DNA of 64,000 nucleotides from MFD01213-c1 sp963704405 (GTDB taxonomy: Bacteria > Planctomycetota > Phycisphaerae > Tepidisphaerales > Tepidisphaeraceae), in assembly GCA_963704405.1 (NCBI GenBank), contig OY969903.1:2046001-2110000 (forward strand). Reading direction: 5' to 3'. Under the pieces are notes generated by a model that did no database searches, had not been told where the DNA came from, and worked only from the letters and a program-made list of their open reading frames with translations. Positions 27,382 through 36,748 of the stretch are shown one piece after another (positions within the stretch are counted from its first letter, which is position 1; every line of letters begins with the position of its first letter). The position numbers were made by a program, and so were the translations under genes.

Positions 27382-28143
27382 ATGACCGCTCAGCCTTTTA
27401 CCGACGCCAACTTCGCCCCGCGCAACATCGTCAGCACGGTCTCCATCGTCATCCCCGTTTACAACGAGGAACATACGGTGCAGCACCTGGTCAGCCTGGT
27501 CGTCAAGGCGCCGCTGCCCGCCGGCCTTAAGCGGCAGATCATCTGCGTCAACGACTGCTCGAAAGACAAAACCGCTGCCAAGCTCGATGAGTTGCCAAGG
27601 CTCTTCCCCGAAGTGGAATTTAAAATTTTCCACAAGCCCGAAAACGAAGGCAAAGGCGCGGCTCTGCGGGATGGATTCAAGCACGCCACCGGTGACGTCA
27701 TCATCATCCAGGACGCCGACCTGGAATATGATCCAAACGACTACATGAAACTGGTCGACCCCATCGTCAATGACAAGGCGGATGTGGTGTACGGTTCCCG
27801 TTTCATCGGCGAGCCGCATCGGGTGCTCTATTACTGGCACACCCTCGGCAACAAGTTCCTGACCGCCTTCAGCAATGCCTTCACCAACCTGAACCTCACC
27901 GACATGGAAGTCTGCTATAAGGTCTTCCGCAAATCCGTGCTCGACCAGATCAACATCAAGTGCAACCGCTTCGGCTTCGAACCTGAAATCACCGCCAAGA
28001 TCGCCAAATACAAACCCCGCCTCCGCATTTACGAAGTCGGCGTCGCCTACTACGGCCGCAGCTACGAAGAGGGAAAGAAAATCACCTGGAAAGATGGAAT
28101 CAAAGCCATCCTCACCATCATCCGATTCCGCTTCTCTGACTGA
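27382..28143 (+). CDS. family 2 glycosyltransferase (polyprenyl-phosphate sugar synthase-like)
   Basis: 253 residues, a cytosolic GT-A enzyme. It opens SIVIPVYNEEHTVQHLV, has the acidic metal motif IQDADLEYDPNDY, and continues VVYGSRF and CYKVFRKSVL. It resembles dolichol/undecaprenyl-phosphate mannose or glucose synthases but lacks C-terminal membrane helices. Located 80 bases after the GT-C gene, it probably provides that enzyme with a lipid-linked sugar. Confidence 0.85.
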   Translation: MTAQPFTDANFAPRNIVSTVSIVIPVYNEEHTVQHLVSLVVKAPLPAGLKRQIICVNDCSKDKTAAKLDELPRLFPEVEFKIFHKPENEGKGAALRDGFKHATGDVIIIQDADLEYDPNDYMKLVDPIVNDKADVVYGSRFIGEPHRVLYYWHTLGNKFLTAFSNAFTNLNLTDMEVCYKVFRKSVLDQINIKCNRFGFEPEITAKIAKYKPRLRIYEVGVAYYGRSYEEGKKITWKDGIKAILTIIRFRFSD

Positions 28144-28344
28144 GCCGCCAAAAAGCCTGTCCTGGCGCCTGCCTTGGGTAATTCAATTCAAACACTTGAT
28201 GGAATAATCGCCTGACGCACTATACGCGCTGGCCTTTACCGGACGTGTTCGGTCGTTCCGGACTATTGCGGGATCGTAATAAGCATTGCTGCTGAACTGA
28301 CCGATATAAGCGGCATCTGGTAGTGCATGACAAAGGAAGTTCGA

Positions 28345-29286
28345 ATGCGTGTGTTAATCAGCGGCGCTGCAGGTTTTCTTGCCTCTCATCTCACCGACCT
28401 GCTTCTTGCGCAGGGCCATGAGATCGTCGGCCTTGACAACATGATCACCGGCAAGCCGCAGAACATTGCACATCTTAAAGGCAACAAAAACTACCAGTTC
28501 ATCCCATACGACGTGATCGATCCTGTGAAGATTGACGGTCCCATCGACCGTATCTATCACATGGCCAGCCCCGCGAGCCCCATCGGATATGTGAAGCACC
28601 AGGTTGCGACTGTAAAGGTAAACAGCCAGGGAACCTGGAACCTCCTGGAATTGTCGCTGGAAAAGAAGGCCCGGTTTCTCATGGCCAGCACCAGCGAAGC
28701 CTACGGCGACCCCGCGATCAATCCTCAGCGCGAAGACTACTGGGGCAACGTCAACCCCATCGGCCTGCGCAGCATGTACGATGAACCCAAGCGCTTCAGC
28801 GAAGCCTGCACGATGGCTTATCACCGCGAGCGCGGCGCCGATACCCGCATCATCCGCATCTTCAACACCTACGGCCCGCGGATGGACCCGTACGATGGCC
28901 GCGTCGTCATCAGCTTCATCCGCCAGGCCCTGAATAATGAGCCGCTCACCGTGTTTGGCGAAGGCAAGCAAACGCGGTCGCTCTGCTACGTGACCGACCT
29001 GGTCCGCGGCATCAACCTGGTCATGGAAAATGACTTCATCGAGCCCATCAACCTGGGCAACCCCGAAGAAGTCACGATTCTTCAGATCGCCAAAGACATT
29101 CTCTCCCTGATCTCCGAAAGCAAAAGCCAGATCACCCACCACCCCATGCCCCCCGACGATCCCAGGGTCCGCTGCCCCGACATTACCCGCGCCAAGCAAA
29201 TCCTCGGCTGGACGCCCACCGTCTCCCGAAAAGAAGGCCTGAAGAAAATGATCGACTTCTACCGCGATCAGTTGGTCCAGAAGTAA
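28345..29286 (+). CDS. UDP-glucuronate decarboxylase (UDP-xylose synthase)
   Basis: 313 residues, extended SDR family. The NAD motif is GAAGFLASHL, followed by YHMASPASPIGY (UXS hallmark) and catalytic Ser/Thr in MASTSEAYGDP. The YxxxK site is YDEPK, and later motifs are RIFNTYGPRMDPYDGRVV and CYVTDLVRG. It makes UDP-xylose from UDP-glucuronate for surface polysaccharides. AAGGAAG lies before the chosen ATG; an upstream in-frame ATG at 28327 is less likely. Confidence 0.9.
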   Translation: MRVLISGAAGFLASHLTDLLLAQGHEIVGLDNMITGKPQNIAHLKGNKNYQFIPYDVIDPVKIDGPIDRIYHMASPASPIGYVKHQVATVKVNSQGTWNLLELSLEKKARFLMASTSEAYGDPAINPQREDYWGNVNPIGLRSMYDEPKRFSEACTMAYHRERGADTRIIRIFNTYGPRMDPYDGRVVISFIRQALNNEPLTVFGEGKQTRSLCYVTDLVRGINLVMENDFIEPINLGNPEEVTILQIAKDILSLISESKSQITHHPMPPDDPRVRCPDITRAKQILGWTPTVSRKEGLKKMIDFYRDQLVQK

Positions 29287-29371
29287 AAAATCCCCCTCGC
29301 GCCACAAGCTGTTGAACGCCTCCTGCGCACCGTCGCTTGCCTTTCACCCCGCGGTGCGTAAAAGTGCCTTC

Positions 29372-30328
29372 GTGCCAGATCTATCCGTCAATCTCGCCGG
29401 CCTCAGGCTCTCCAACCCCACCCTCACCTGCTCGGGCACCTGCGGCTATGCGTTCGAATATGCCGACTTCATGGATCTCTCTCGCCTGGGCGCCTTTGTC
29501 ACCAAATCAATCACGCGCGAAGAACGCGCCGGAAATGAACCCACCCGAATCGTCGAAACCCGCGCCGGAATGCTCAACGCCATCGGCCTGGCCAACGTCG
29601 GTCTGAAACGATTCCTCTCTGAAAAAGTCCCCATGCTTGGGAAGATGCCCTGTCCGGTGATCGTCAACGTCGCCGGCCACAGCTTCGACGACTACATCGA
29701 AACCTGCGCTGCAATGGACTGCCTCAATTGCGTCGGCGGCGTGGAGCTGAATGTCTCCTGTCCCAACGTCAAAGACGGCCTTACCTTTGGCACGCACCCC
29801 GGCCGCCTTAAGGAGCTGACCGCCGAGGTAAAAAAAGTTCTTCCGCACAAACCTTTGATGGTGAAGCTGTCTCCCAACGTGGAAGACATCACCCAGACCG
29901 CAAAGGCCGCCGTCGAAGGCGGGGCGGACGTGCTCACGCTCGTCAACACATTCACGGCGATGGCGATCGACATCAACAAACGCCGCCCGCGCCTCGCCAA
30001 CGTCACCGGCGGCTTGTCCGGCCCCGCGATCAAACCAATCGCCCTGCACCTGGTCAGTCGAGTCTATCGCACGGTCGCCAGACATGCCGGCGTCCCCATC
30101 GTCGGCATGGGCGGCGTCCAATACTGGCAAGACGCCGCCGAATTCATCCTCGCCGGCGCCACTGCCGTCGCGATCGGCACCGCGCTCTTCGTAGATCCCG
30201 CAACACCAAACAAAATCTGCGACGGCCTCCACACCTGGCTCCAGAAACAAGGCGCCCATCGCCTCACAGACCTCATCGGCGCCCTCGAACTCCCCGGCGA
30301 CGAACCCCGCAAAAGCCCATATCCCTGA
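29372..30328 (+). CDS. pyrD: dihydroorotate dehydrogenase, class 1B catalytic subunit
   Basis: 318 residues. It oxidises dihydroorotate to orotate in pyrimidine synthesis. Class 1B marks are the N-terminal LRLSNPTLTCSGTCGY, KSITREERAGN, GMLNAIGLANVG, the active-site Cys in VELNVSCPNVK, and MGGVQYWQDAAEFILAGA. Class 1B enzymes need a PyrK electron-transfer partner, which is not in the window. The GTG at V-P-D-L gives the family start; a TTG 20 codons earlier is in frame. pyrE lies at 46 kb. Confidence 0.92.
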   Translation: MPDLSVNLAGLRLSNPTLTCSGTCGYAFEYADFMDLSRLGAFVTKSITREERAGNEPTRIVETRAGMLNAIGLANVGLKRFLSEKVPMLGKMPCPVIVNVAGHSFDDYIETCAAMDCLNCVGGVELNVSCPNVKDGLTFGTHPGRLKELTAEVKKVLPHKPLMVKLSPNVEDITQTAKAAVEGGADVLTLVNTFTAMAIDINKRRPRLANVTGGLSGPAIKPIALHLVSRVYRTVARHAGVPIVGMGGVQYWQDAAEFILAGATAVAIGTALFVDPATPNKICDGLHTWLQKQGAHRLTDLIGALELPGDEPRKSPYP

Positions 30329-30370
30329 CAGCCTGTGGCGGAACTCCCGAGCGAGTTTTGCCACGGGCTG
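30329..30370. repeat. CAGCCCGTG hairpin repeat, possible bidirectional terminator
   Basis: CAGCCTGTGGCGGAACT pairs with AGTTTTGCCACGGGCTG across a short loop. It begins immediately after the pyrD stop and lies between convergent genes. A relative is at 19146-19182. Confidence 0.6.
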
Positions 30371-30393
30371 ATAGGTATGCCTTCCGGGAAACG

Positions 30394-32292
30394 TCAGGGC
30401 GCAGGGCTGGTGGCCGGGGATAACTCATAGAGATAAATGGTTCCACCCAGCACCGCCAGCGGTTTTTGCTCGAGCAGCGGCCGGTAAATTTCCCTCAGTT
30501 CCTTGGGGAGATAAACCCCCTGCAATATGGTGGCGCTGACGGCCAGCACGCCGGGCGAAAGCGGTTGCTGAAGGCTGGCCGTATCAATCGCTGCCTGGTC
30601 GGCCGTCCCGCCTGGGAAGCTGCGATAGCGTACACCATAATACGCCGGATCAGTTGCACCATAGAGGCATACATACAGTTGCTGGTCAGGATGCTGCTGC
30701 TGCCAGCCTCCCAGTAATTTCACGTCCTGCCCCCAGTCAAGGTTGGAGTCCGCTAATAATTCGATCCCACCGCGGCTCCCACCGCTGGGTAAATTGAAGA
30801 ATGCAATATAGTCCGGATATCCCCATGCGGTTTCCGCCGTCTGCCCAAGCAGTAACATAACGATGAAGAATTGCGCAGTGCGGGGCCAACGCCGTATCGC
30901 CAGGATCCCAGCGCAGCCCACTCCGATGTAGGTCAGCGCCAATATCGGAAACATATGTCGCACACCGATGTTCAAGTTTGACGTCATGGTGGCGGCCATG
31001 AACACCATTGCCGGCAGAAGCAGGCAGATGATATCCCACCAGAAATCCCTTCGTATCCCACAGGCCAGCACTCCCGCCGCTAATATCATCGCCAGTAAAA
31101 CCGCTACGGGTTCTTTGAACAGGATTGCCAGGGCAAAGTAATACCAACGTCCGTTGATGTAAGATTGCCCCAATAGAAAGTTTGACCACACTTGAGTTGC
31201 TTCATGTTGGAACAACAGCCCCGCCAGAAACGCCTGCGGCAGAAGCCGCCTGCGATCTGCAAAATCATATAACCGAAACGCTATGCTCGGCTCCCAGCCG
31301 CCGACCTTGTCGGCTCGGGGCGCAGGCGATCGATCACGCTCCGCGATTTCTGTCAGCAGAGCTTGATGGCGAAGTTCGTCGACTGCCGGCCAACTCGTAT
31401 CGCCGGTTCCAGTTGCGGCATAGGTAAAACGATAGCATGCCCAGATGCCTGCATAGCTGAACACCGCAATGAGTCCCAATAGAGCCCCCGCCAAAACCAG
31501 GCGCTCTGCGCGGGATGGCAACTGCCTGCCGAACACCGCCCACGCTTGCGCACTGACGGCACGAAGCACCAGAAGGATGCCAACGGTTGGAATGAGCAGC
31601 ACCGCCGAGAATTTCGTGCAAATTGCCGCTGCGCAGCACAAAGCCAGCGCGATGCAACCGCCGATGCTCACCTGTCGGCCCAGCCGCCAGACGCACATCG
31701 CAACCCCCAGCGTGGCAAGGGTGATGGCGACATCTCCCTTCAACAACGGTCCATGACCTATGAAATTCGGATCAAGCGCATAGATGGCGGTGGCCATCAT
31801 CGCTGCCCCCGTGCCGGCTAACTGCCACGACCACCAGGCGATGATCGCACCGAGCGTCGTCGCCAATACCATCATCATGACGCGCACGTGGAAAAGCGCA
31901 GGGTCGCTATTGTTTCCGGGGGTTCGATATAATGTCTCCGTGCACCACTCCCCTTGCTCGGGCAATCGTCGCGTAAGCAAGTCCCAGGCTTTGCCCTCGC
32001 GGTTCACCCGAAGTGATTGCCGGCTTAATGTGACAGAGCAAAAATATTTCCACAGCGGCGGATCTTCCGGGTTCACTCGAAAATCGCCTTCAAACCGTTG
32101 CAGATACGCCGCCAGCAACCCCCGCGGCTCATCAAAAGTTGCAGATTTTCCTTTAACTGCAAATAACGCTGTCATCGCCTGAGCCATCAGCAGAAGGCCG
32201 CAGATCAGAAGCGCAAGTCGGGGGTGACCGCCGCCTCTTTTCCGAGTCATCGGCGTAGCTGCCACATCACGAGTACCAAGTGTACGCGTCAT
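30394..32292 (-). CDS. GT-C membrane glycosyltransferase (GT39/PMT-like)
   Basis: 632 residues, about ten to twelve membrane helices. The first periplasmic loop has SATFDEPRGLLAAYLQ with an acidic pair, then VNPEDPPLWKYF, the pattern of PMT-type enzymes. A later loop has GPLLKGDVAITLATLG. The C-terminal third is soluble (LLADSNLDWGQDVKLLGGW, VCLYGATDPAYYG), a feature common in planctomycete GT39 proteins. Substrate unknown. Either the ATG at 32292 or one 14 codons later may be used. Confidence 0.8.
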   Translation of the reverse strand: MTRTLGTRDVAATPMTRKRGGGHPRLALLICGLLLMAQAMTALFAVKGKSATFDEPRGLLAAYLQRFEGDFRVNPEDPPLWKYFCSVTLSRQSLRVNREGKAWDLLTRRLPEQGEWCTETLYRTPGNNSDPALFHVRVMMMVLATTLGAIIAWWSWQLAGTGAAMMATAIYALDPNFIGHGPLLKGDVAITLATLGVAMCVWRLGRQVSIGGCIALALCCAAAICTKFSAVLLIPTVGILLVLRAVSAQAWAVFGRQLPSRAERLVLAGALLGLIAVFSYAGIWACYRFTYAATGTGDTSWPAVDELRHQALLTEIAERDRSPAPRADKVGGWEPSIAFRLYDFADRRRLLPQAFLAGLLFQHEATQVWSNFLLGQSYINGRWYYFALAILFKEPVAVLLAMILAAGVLACGIRRDFWWDIICLLLPAMVFMAATMTSNLNIGVRHMFPILALTYIGVGCAGILAIRRWPRTAQFFIVMLLLGQTAETAWGYPDYIAFFNLPSGGSRGGIELLADSNLDWGQDVKLLGGWQQQHPDQQLYVCLYGATDPAYYGVRYRSFPGGTADQAAIDTASLQQPLSPGVLAVSATILQGVYLPKELREIYRPLLEQKPLAVLGGTIYLYELSPATSPAP

Positions 32293-32409
32293 GCGCGCAT
32301 TCTATGAGATTGGCATCACATTACGACCATCGCTGCCACGGGCAGCTAAAGACCATCACTTTACGCATGGTGATCTTGAGGAACTAAAAGGGGCACGGTG
32401 GTGTCCCCT

Positions 32410-33414
32410 TTAATAATGGCAGTTCATCGCAATAAGATGACGCACAACGCCTCGGCCAAGTGCTCGCAGGTTATAGCCCCCTTCCAGCAGACTGACGATC
32501 CTCCCCTGGCAATGCTGTCCCGCAACAGCGACCAGATAGCGCGTGATCCGTTCAAAAGCGTCATCGCTCAGATTGATCTCCGCCAGCGGATCGTCGCGGT
32601 GCGCATCAAAACCAGCGGAAACCAGCAGGATTTCCGGACGAAAGGCGTCGATTTTGGGAAGAACAATCGACTCCAACGCGCGAAGGTAGTCCGCATCATC
32701 GGCGCCGGGACTGAACGGCACATTAACCGTGAACCCTTCACCCGCCCCCACGCCAGTTTCCCAGTCATATCCGGTGCCCGGATAGCAGGTTCGAGGATGC
32801 TGATGGAGGCTGATGAACAGCACCGATGGATCGGCCTCAAACACGGCCTGCGTGCCATTGCCGTGATGAACGTCAAAATCAACGATCGCGACCCGCCCGA
32901 CGCCGTGCTTCTTCTGCAGGTATCGCGCGGCGATCGCGATGTTCGAAAAAAGACAAAACCCCATGGACTGATTCGGTTCGGCATGATGTCCCGGAGGCCG
33001 CACCGCTGCAAAGGCGCGCTGCACGCGGCCGGCCATCACCGCATCGCAGCAGGCAATCCCCGCTCCGACAGCCAGCAGGGCAGTGTCAAAACTCCGGGGA
33101 CCCGTCGGTGTATCCGCCTCATCCAGAATTCCGCTCAGTGAACATAAATGCCTCACGCGGTCTATTTGCTTTTGGGGATGCACCGTCAGGAGCCATCGCT
33201 CATCAGCCGCCGCCGGGACCAACTCCACCAGCGGCGGCATGTGAAGAGGATGCAATCCAAAATCAAGCGATAGCTCCGGAAACGGATTGATCGACAGAAC
33301 CAGCCCCGCATCCCGCACAGCCTTATGAATAGCGCGTATCCGATCCGGCCGCTCCGGATGGTGCGGCCCGGTATCATGATCGATGAACAAAGGACTGGAG
33401 CAGAATCCGAGCAT
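32410..33414 (-). CDS. histone deacetylase family (AcuC/APAH-like) amidohydrolase
   Basis: 334 residues. The zinc-dependent deacetylase core is complete: HPERPDRI, RPPGHHAEPNQSMGFCLF with the catalytic His pair, IVDFDVHHGNGTQ with the zinc Asp and His, and SAGFDAHRDDPL with the second zinc Asp. GGYN near the end is also conserved. Bacterial members deacetylate small molecules such as acetylpolyamines or proteins such as acetyl-CoA synthetase. No acs or polyamine gene is adjacent. Confidence 0.92.
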   Translation of the reverse strand: MLGFCSSPLFIDHDTGPHHPERPDRIRAIHKAVRDAGLVLSINPFPELSLDFGLHPLHMPPLVELVPAAADERWLLTVHPQKQIDRVRHLCSLSGILDEADTPTGPRSFDTALLAVGAGIACCDAVMAGRVQRAFAAVRPPGHHAEPNQSMGFCLFSNIAIAARYLQKKHGVGRVAIVDFDVHHGNGTQAVFEADPSVLFISLHQHPRTCYPGTGYDWETGVGAGEGFTVNVPFSPGADDADYLRALESIVLPKIDAFRPEILLVSAGFDAHRDDPLAEINLSDDAFERITRYLVAVAGQHCQGRIVSLLEGGYNLRALGRGVVRHLIAMNCHY

Positions 33415-33530
33415 CCATGAAGTTTAGCATGGCGTGAAAAATGGCGTGTTAAAATCGGCCTTCAACGCCACTGCAAAACCCTGACCAGGGCAATAACTTC
33501 TCTGTTGCACTCCCCCAAAATCTGCATATG

Positions 33531-33698
33531 AAAAAGCCCGGTCGGATGCCGGGACACGACGGCTCAGTCTCTATCCTCTTGCGGAGTATCTGCGATCACT
33601 ATTGCCTCATCGGCGAATCAAGGAGATGCTATTTCGGTCGGTCATTCACAACTTGATGCTGGAGCGATGCTCGTAAGAGGATAGAGACTAAGCCGGTG
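33531..33698 (-). ncRNA. candidate structured small RNA (rod-like, with terminator)
   Basis: Two 24-base arms (33560-33583 and 33672-33695) form a nearly perfect stem. On the minus strand GGCTTAGTCTCTATCCTCTT pairs with AAGAGGATAGAGACTGAGCC, with one U-G pair. Shorter stems CATCG/CGATG and ATCAAG/CTTGAT nest inside. About nine bases after the stem comes CCCGG-CATCCGA-CCGGG then CTTTTTC (33531-33553), an intrinsic terminator. A ~165-base RNA closed by a long end stem and ended by its own terminator recalls 6S RNA in outline, but I cannot match conserved 6S bases and found no clear promoter. An inverted-repeat mobile element is the alternative. Confidence 0.5.
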
Positions 33699-33786
33699 AT
33701 CGAGGTGATCGATCCCGCATCGCAGGTCGAAACCTTGGCGATTGCCCCATAATCGCCGGTGCAGGCAACATATTCAGAATCCAACC

Positions 33787-35725
33787 ATGCACGCCGATCT
33801 GCTCATCGTCCAGGTTTGCTTGTTCCTCGACGATGGCGATGGGATGTATCGGTTGCATGATCCCAGCCGGTTTCTGGCACGGTTGCCCGGTGTTGTTACG
33901 ATCGATTGTCATTTTGCACATCGGCTTTTGCCTCGGTTGGCACGGCTTGCAGATGTGCTGATTCTACCTTTCGTGCACAATTGGGATCTTCTTTCAATGA
34001 TCGACACACGCCGCGCGTCGGGGAAGGTCACGGTATTTGAGGCCAACGACAATTTCTACGATGTTCAACCCTGGAGCCCCATTGCCGAAAGCTGGCGGCA
34101 GCAATCCGTCCGGGCTGAGTATCACAAATTCATGTCCCATTGCGATGCGGTGCAAACGAGCACCGATACTCTGGCCAATCTCTGGAAGCCCTGGGCTCGG
34201 CGCGTACAGGCATTTCCCAATCAGCTCGCCAACATCCCACCGCTGGCAGAACCTCCGGATCGGCCGCTGACGATCGGCTGGGGCGGGTCGCCCGGGCATT
34301 TCGCTGATTGGTATGCGTTCGCCCCGCATCTGCAGCGATGGCTCGATGCACGAACCGACGTGCATCTGGCTGTGATGACCAATGAACTGGCCAAATCCTT
34401 TTTCAATCTGCCGCCGCGGCGGTATCACTTCACACCTTTTTCGTCGCTGTGCGATTACATGAAGTTTCTCGCTTCGCTGGACATCGGCTTGGTGCCCCTG
34501 CTGCCCACGGATTACAACCGTGGGAGATCGGACGTGAAGTTTCTCGAATACGCTTCCAGAGGCGTCGCGGGAATCTATGCGAATCTCGATCCCTATCAGA
34601 ATTCAGTCGCAGACGGCAACACTGGGTTTCTCGCTTCCAGTCCCGGGGAGATGCTGCAAAAACTCGACCAGCTCGCCAATGATGCCCAACTTCGGCATCG
34701 CATTCGACGCCAGGCTTACCAACAGGTGAATCGCGAGCGGCGTTTGGATCAGCACATCGCCAGGCGGCTGGAATTCTATCGCGATCTCCTGCCCAACCCG
34801 CCGGCCGGCGTCGATTTGCCGGATGAGGTTCTCGCGGCTGCGCAGGCGGAAAATCGCTATCTGTGCCTGCGGCCCGGCGAGGCCGAAGAGGTGTTTTTGT
34901 CGGCGCAAGCCGTACCTTCGAATCCGCAAACCATTGACAAGTTGGCGAAAGTTTCTCGCCAGTTTCCTGATTACCAACTGGCCCTGTGCCTCCTGGGTCG
35001 ATTGCTGAATGATGCCAGGCGGTTCGCTGAAGCCCTGGATGTTCTTAAGCGAGCCGGTGAAATGGAACCTTCCAGCGCCGCCTCGCTTTGCGAACTGGGT
35101 CGAGCGTATCACCTTTCCCATCAGCCCGACATTGCGCAAATGCATGGAGGATGCCCTGGCGATCAATCCATCGCATTATCCCGGCTGGCAATATTTTCTT
35201 CGTTTTCTGGCCGTGACCCGCTCCCCGGACGGGGCATCCTGGGCTGCGCGAGCGCGAGCGGCGTTCCCGCACGACTTTGCTCTGGTCCTTCTGGCAATCT
35301 CTTTCTATCCCCCCCACGAGCGGATCGAACTGCTCCGGCAACTTCTCGATTCTCCCGCCGCGAACTTGTTTCCCGAGGAGACCGCGGCACTTGTGGCTTT
35401 CGAGCAATGCGCGGCCGAGGCGATCGTTGCCGGCGGGGAAGGGAACCAGGCGGCGGAAATGCTTCGCCGCGCCTGCGAATTATTTCCGCGCTCCGCCCGG
35501 CTTGCTGACATGCTGGGGCATTGTCTCGTTCGCCTCGGTCACAGTGAGCAGGCCCTGGCGCAATTCCGCCGGGCCTTGGAAATCTGCCGGTACGCCAAGC
35601 TTTACTCCGCCGAGTTTCCGCGGGACGAAGGCTCGCTTTACTTCTGGCAATTCGCCGAGCACGTAGAGCGGCATCGAACACCGGACCTCACCGAAAGGGG
35701 GACATCACTCGAGAACAACGAGTGA
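33787..35725 (+). pseudogene. glycosyltransferase with TPR tail, frameshifted
   Basis: A GT1-like glycosyltransferase: nucleotide-sugar-domain pieces TIGWGGSPGHFADW and DYNRGRSDVKFLEYASRGV, then GNTGFLAS. It is followed by tetratricopeptide repeats (FAEALDVLKRAGEMEPSS; ELGRAYHLSHQPDIAQ). At about 35140 the TPR sequence moves to the next frame, where it resumes CMEDALAINPSHYPGWQ and runs to 35725 through two more repeats. Skipping one base in GCGCAAATGC restores one protein of ~645 residues. The original frame ends after unrelated residues at 35508. This is either a sequencing indel or a real break. No ribosome binding site supports the start. Confidence 0.75.
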
Positions 35726-35730
35726 TGTCC
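35700..35730 (+). terminator. perfect hairpin over the GT-TPR stop codon
   Basis: GGACATCACTCG and CGAGTGATGTCC, 12 bp perfect with a seven-base loop. The stop codon lies in the right arm. There is no T-run, so it may be a processing or stability element rather than an intrinsic terminator. Confidence 0.4.
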
Positions 35731-35945
35731 GGCTCAGACAGCTTGCTGTTTGAAGCGTGGAGGCGTGCCGGCGTCAAGGGGGTCGTGGCCTTTGATTTGT
35801 CTTCACGTCCGTTTAGTTTGCCCCGGTTTTCCAGGCGGCATATTTTACGATCGAATAATGTTGGACGGAATTGATTTGGCGATCCCACAAGGCCCAATGG
35901 ATGGTCTACAATTGCTTCCATCCCATTGATGAGGTGATCTAAATA

Positions 35946-36467
35946 ATGCTAAAATCTCGATTCATTTTGGCATTCATCGCTCTCTGCGGTTTGGCAATTG
36001 TCGTTGCGTTGATTTGGCGACAAAGCTGGTTTTTAACTCGTTCCGCTTCCGATTTCGGCACAACTGAGGCGGCTAGGCCGCTTGACGGAAATCTCGCTCG
36101 AAGCAAATTAGACGATTTGATTTCCGACTATTGGACAGTCCGGTTGCCCCCTGACGGAACGGTCAAAGGGTATGAGGGTTCTCCTGGTGGAGATGGCAAG
36201 CGAGTACAATGGTTTCTCGTTCAGAGTTCTGAACCGAATATTGGATCTTTCCGGTCACGGTTAACTAATGCGGCGATGGGAAGCGCGCGACATCCAGAGG
36301 TTTCGACATTTGATCGATTGCAGCTATCAGTAAATCAGGGTGCACCGGCTTGGTGGAAAGCCGATTCGGAGTCTTCGCTTGATACTTGGAAAATCCGAGA
36401 TTCCACAACATTCTATTTCGGATTCGCCGCTCAAACCGGGCGCGTTTACTTGTTACACATGCCGTAA
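35946..36467 (+). CDS. hypothetical membrane-anchored protein
   Basis: 173 residues with one N-terminal membrane helix (FILAFIALCGLAIVVALIW) followed by an outside domain of unknown type. Recognisable only as WTVRLPPDGTVKGYEGSP and a final FYFGFAAQTGRVYLLHM. The gene is visibly richer in A/T than its neighbours, which with the debris downstream suggests a foreign or recently rearranged patch. No homology is recognised. Confidence 0.5.
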   Translation: MLKSRFILAFIALCGLAIVVALIWRQSWFLTRSASDFGTTEAARPLDGNLARSKLDDLISDYWTVRLPPDGTVKGYEGSPGGDGKRVQWFLVQSSEPNIGSFRSRLTNAAMGSARHPEVSTFDRLQLSVNQGAPAWWKADSESSLDTWKIRDSTTFYFGFAAQTGRVYLLHMP

Positions 36468-36530
36468 CATCCGGAAGACGAGGGTGATTTCTCTCGTACC
36501 AGAAGGATGAAGCCATCTGTGGTTGTTTTT

Positions 36531-36740
36531 CCCCTTTTCGAACTCGAAGTGCGGAAGGGCGTGGAGCTTTTCAACCGTCCACGGCAGATCGCGAACGACG
36601 AAGGCATTGTCGCGGTGGGCTTTCCAGAGCGGTTCGCTCTCTTTCATGCTGCACACGTCGCGCAGCCGTTTGGCCATGACGCGGTAGGCGGTGGGCGAAA
36701 TGTCGATGCCGATCCACTGACTGCTAGAACGAATGGGGTT
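36531..36740 (-). pseudogene. DNA methyltransferase remnant, C-terminal part
   Basis: On the minus strand SSQWIGIDISPTAYRVMAKR and then FVVRDLPWTVEKL and PHFEFE follow the C-terminal half of type III/N4-N6 site-specific DNA methyltransferases, including the cofactor-site GIDISP motif. The likeness stops abruptly on both sides (before ~36740 and after PHFEFE at ~36531) although the frame stays open. It is therefore a fragment, matching another fragment of the same protein family at 37474-37554. Confidence 0.6.
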
Positions 36741-36748
36741 CCCGAGAT

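Noticed and set aside
33560..33695. Inverted repeat read as a miniature transposable element
   Set aside because: No target-site duplication was seen, a G-U pair is present in the stem, and a terminator follows on one strand; an RNA is the better reading, though not proven.
35130..35150. Programmed frameshift in the GT-TPR gene
   Set aside because: No slippery heptamer followed by a stem was found; similar one-base breaks recur in unrelated genes nearby, so an indel is more likely.
30394..35725. Defence-system reading of the GT, HDAC and TPR genes
   Set aside because: No nuclease, helicase, reverse transcriptase or NTPase partner is present; the genes are better explained as surface-glycan and metabolic genes.
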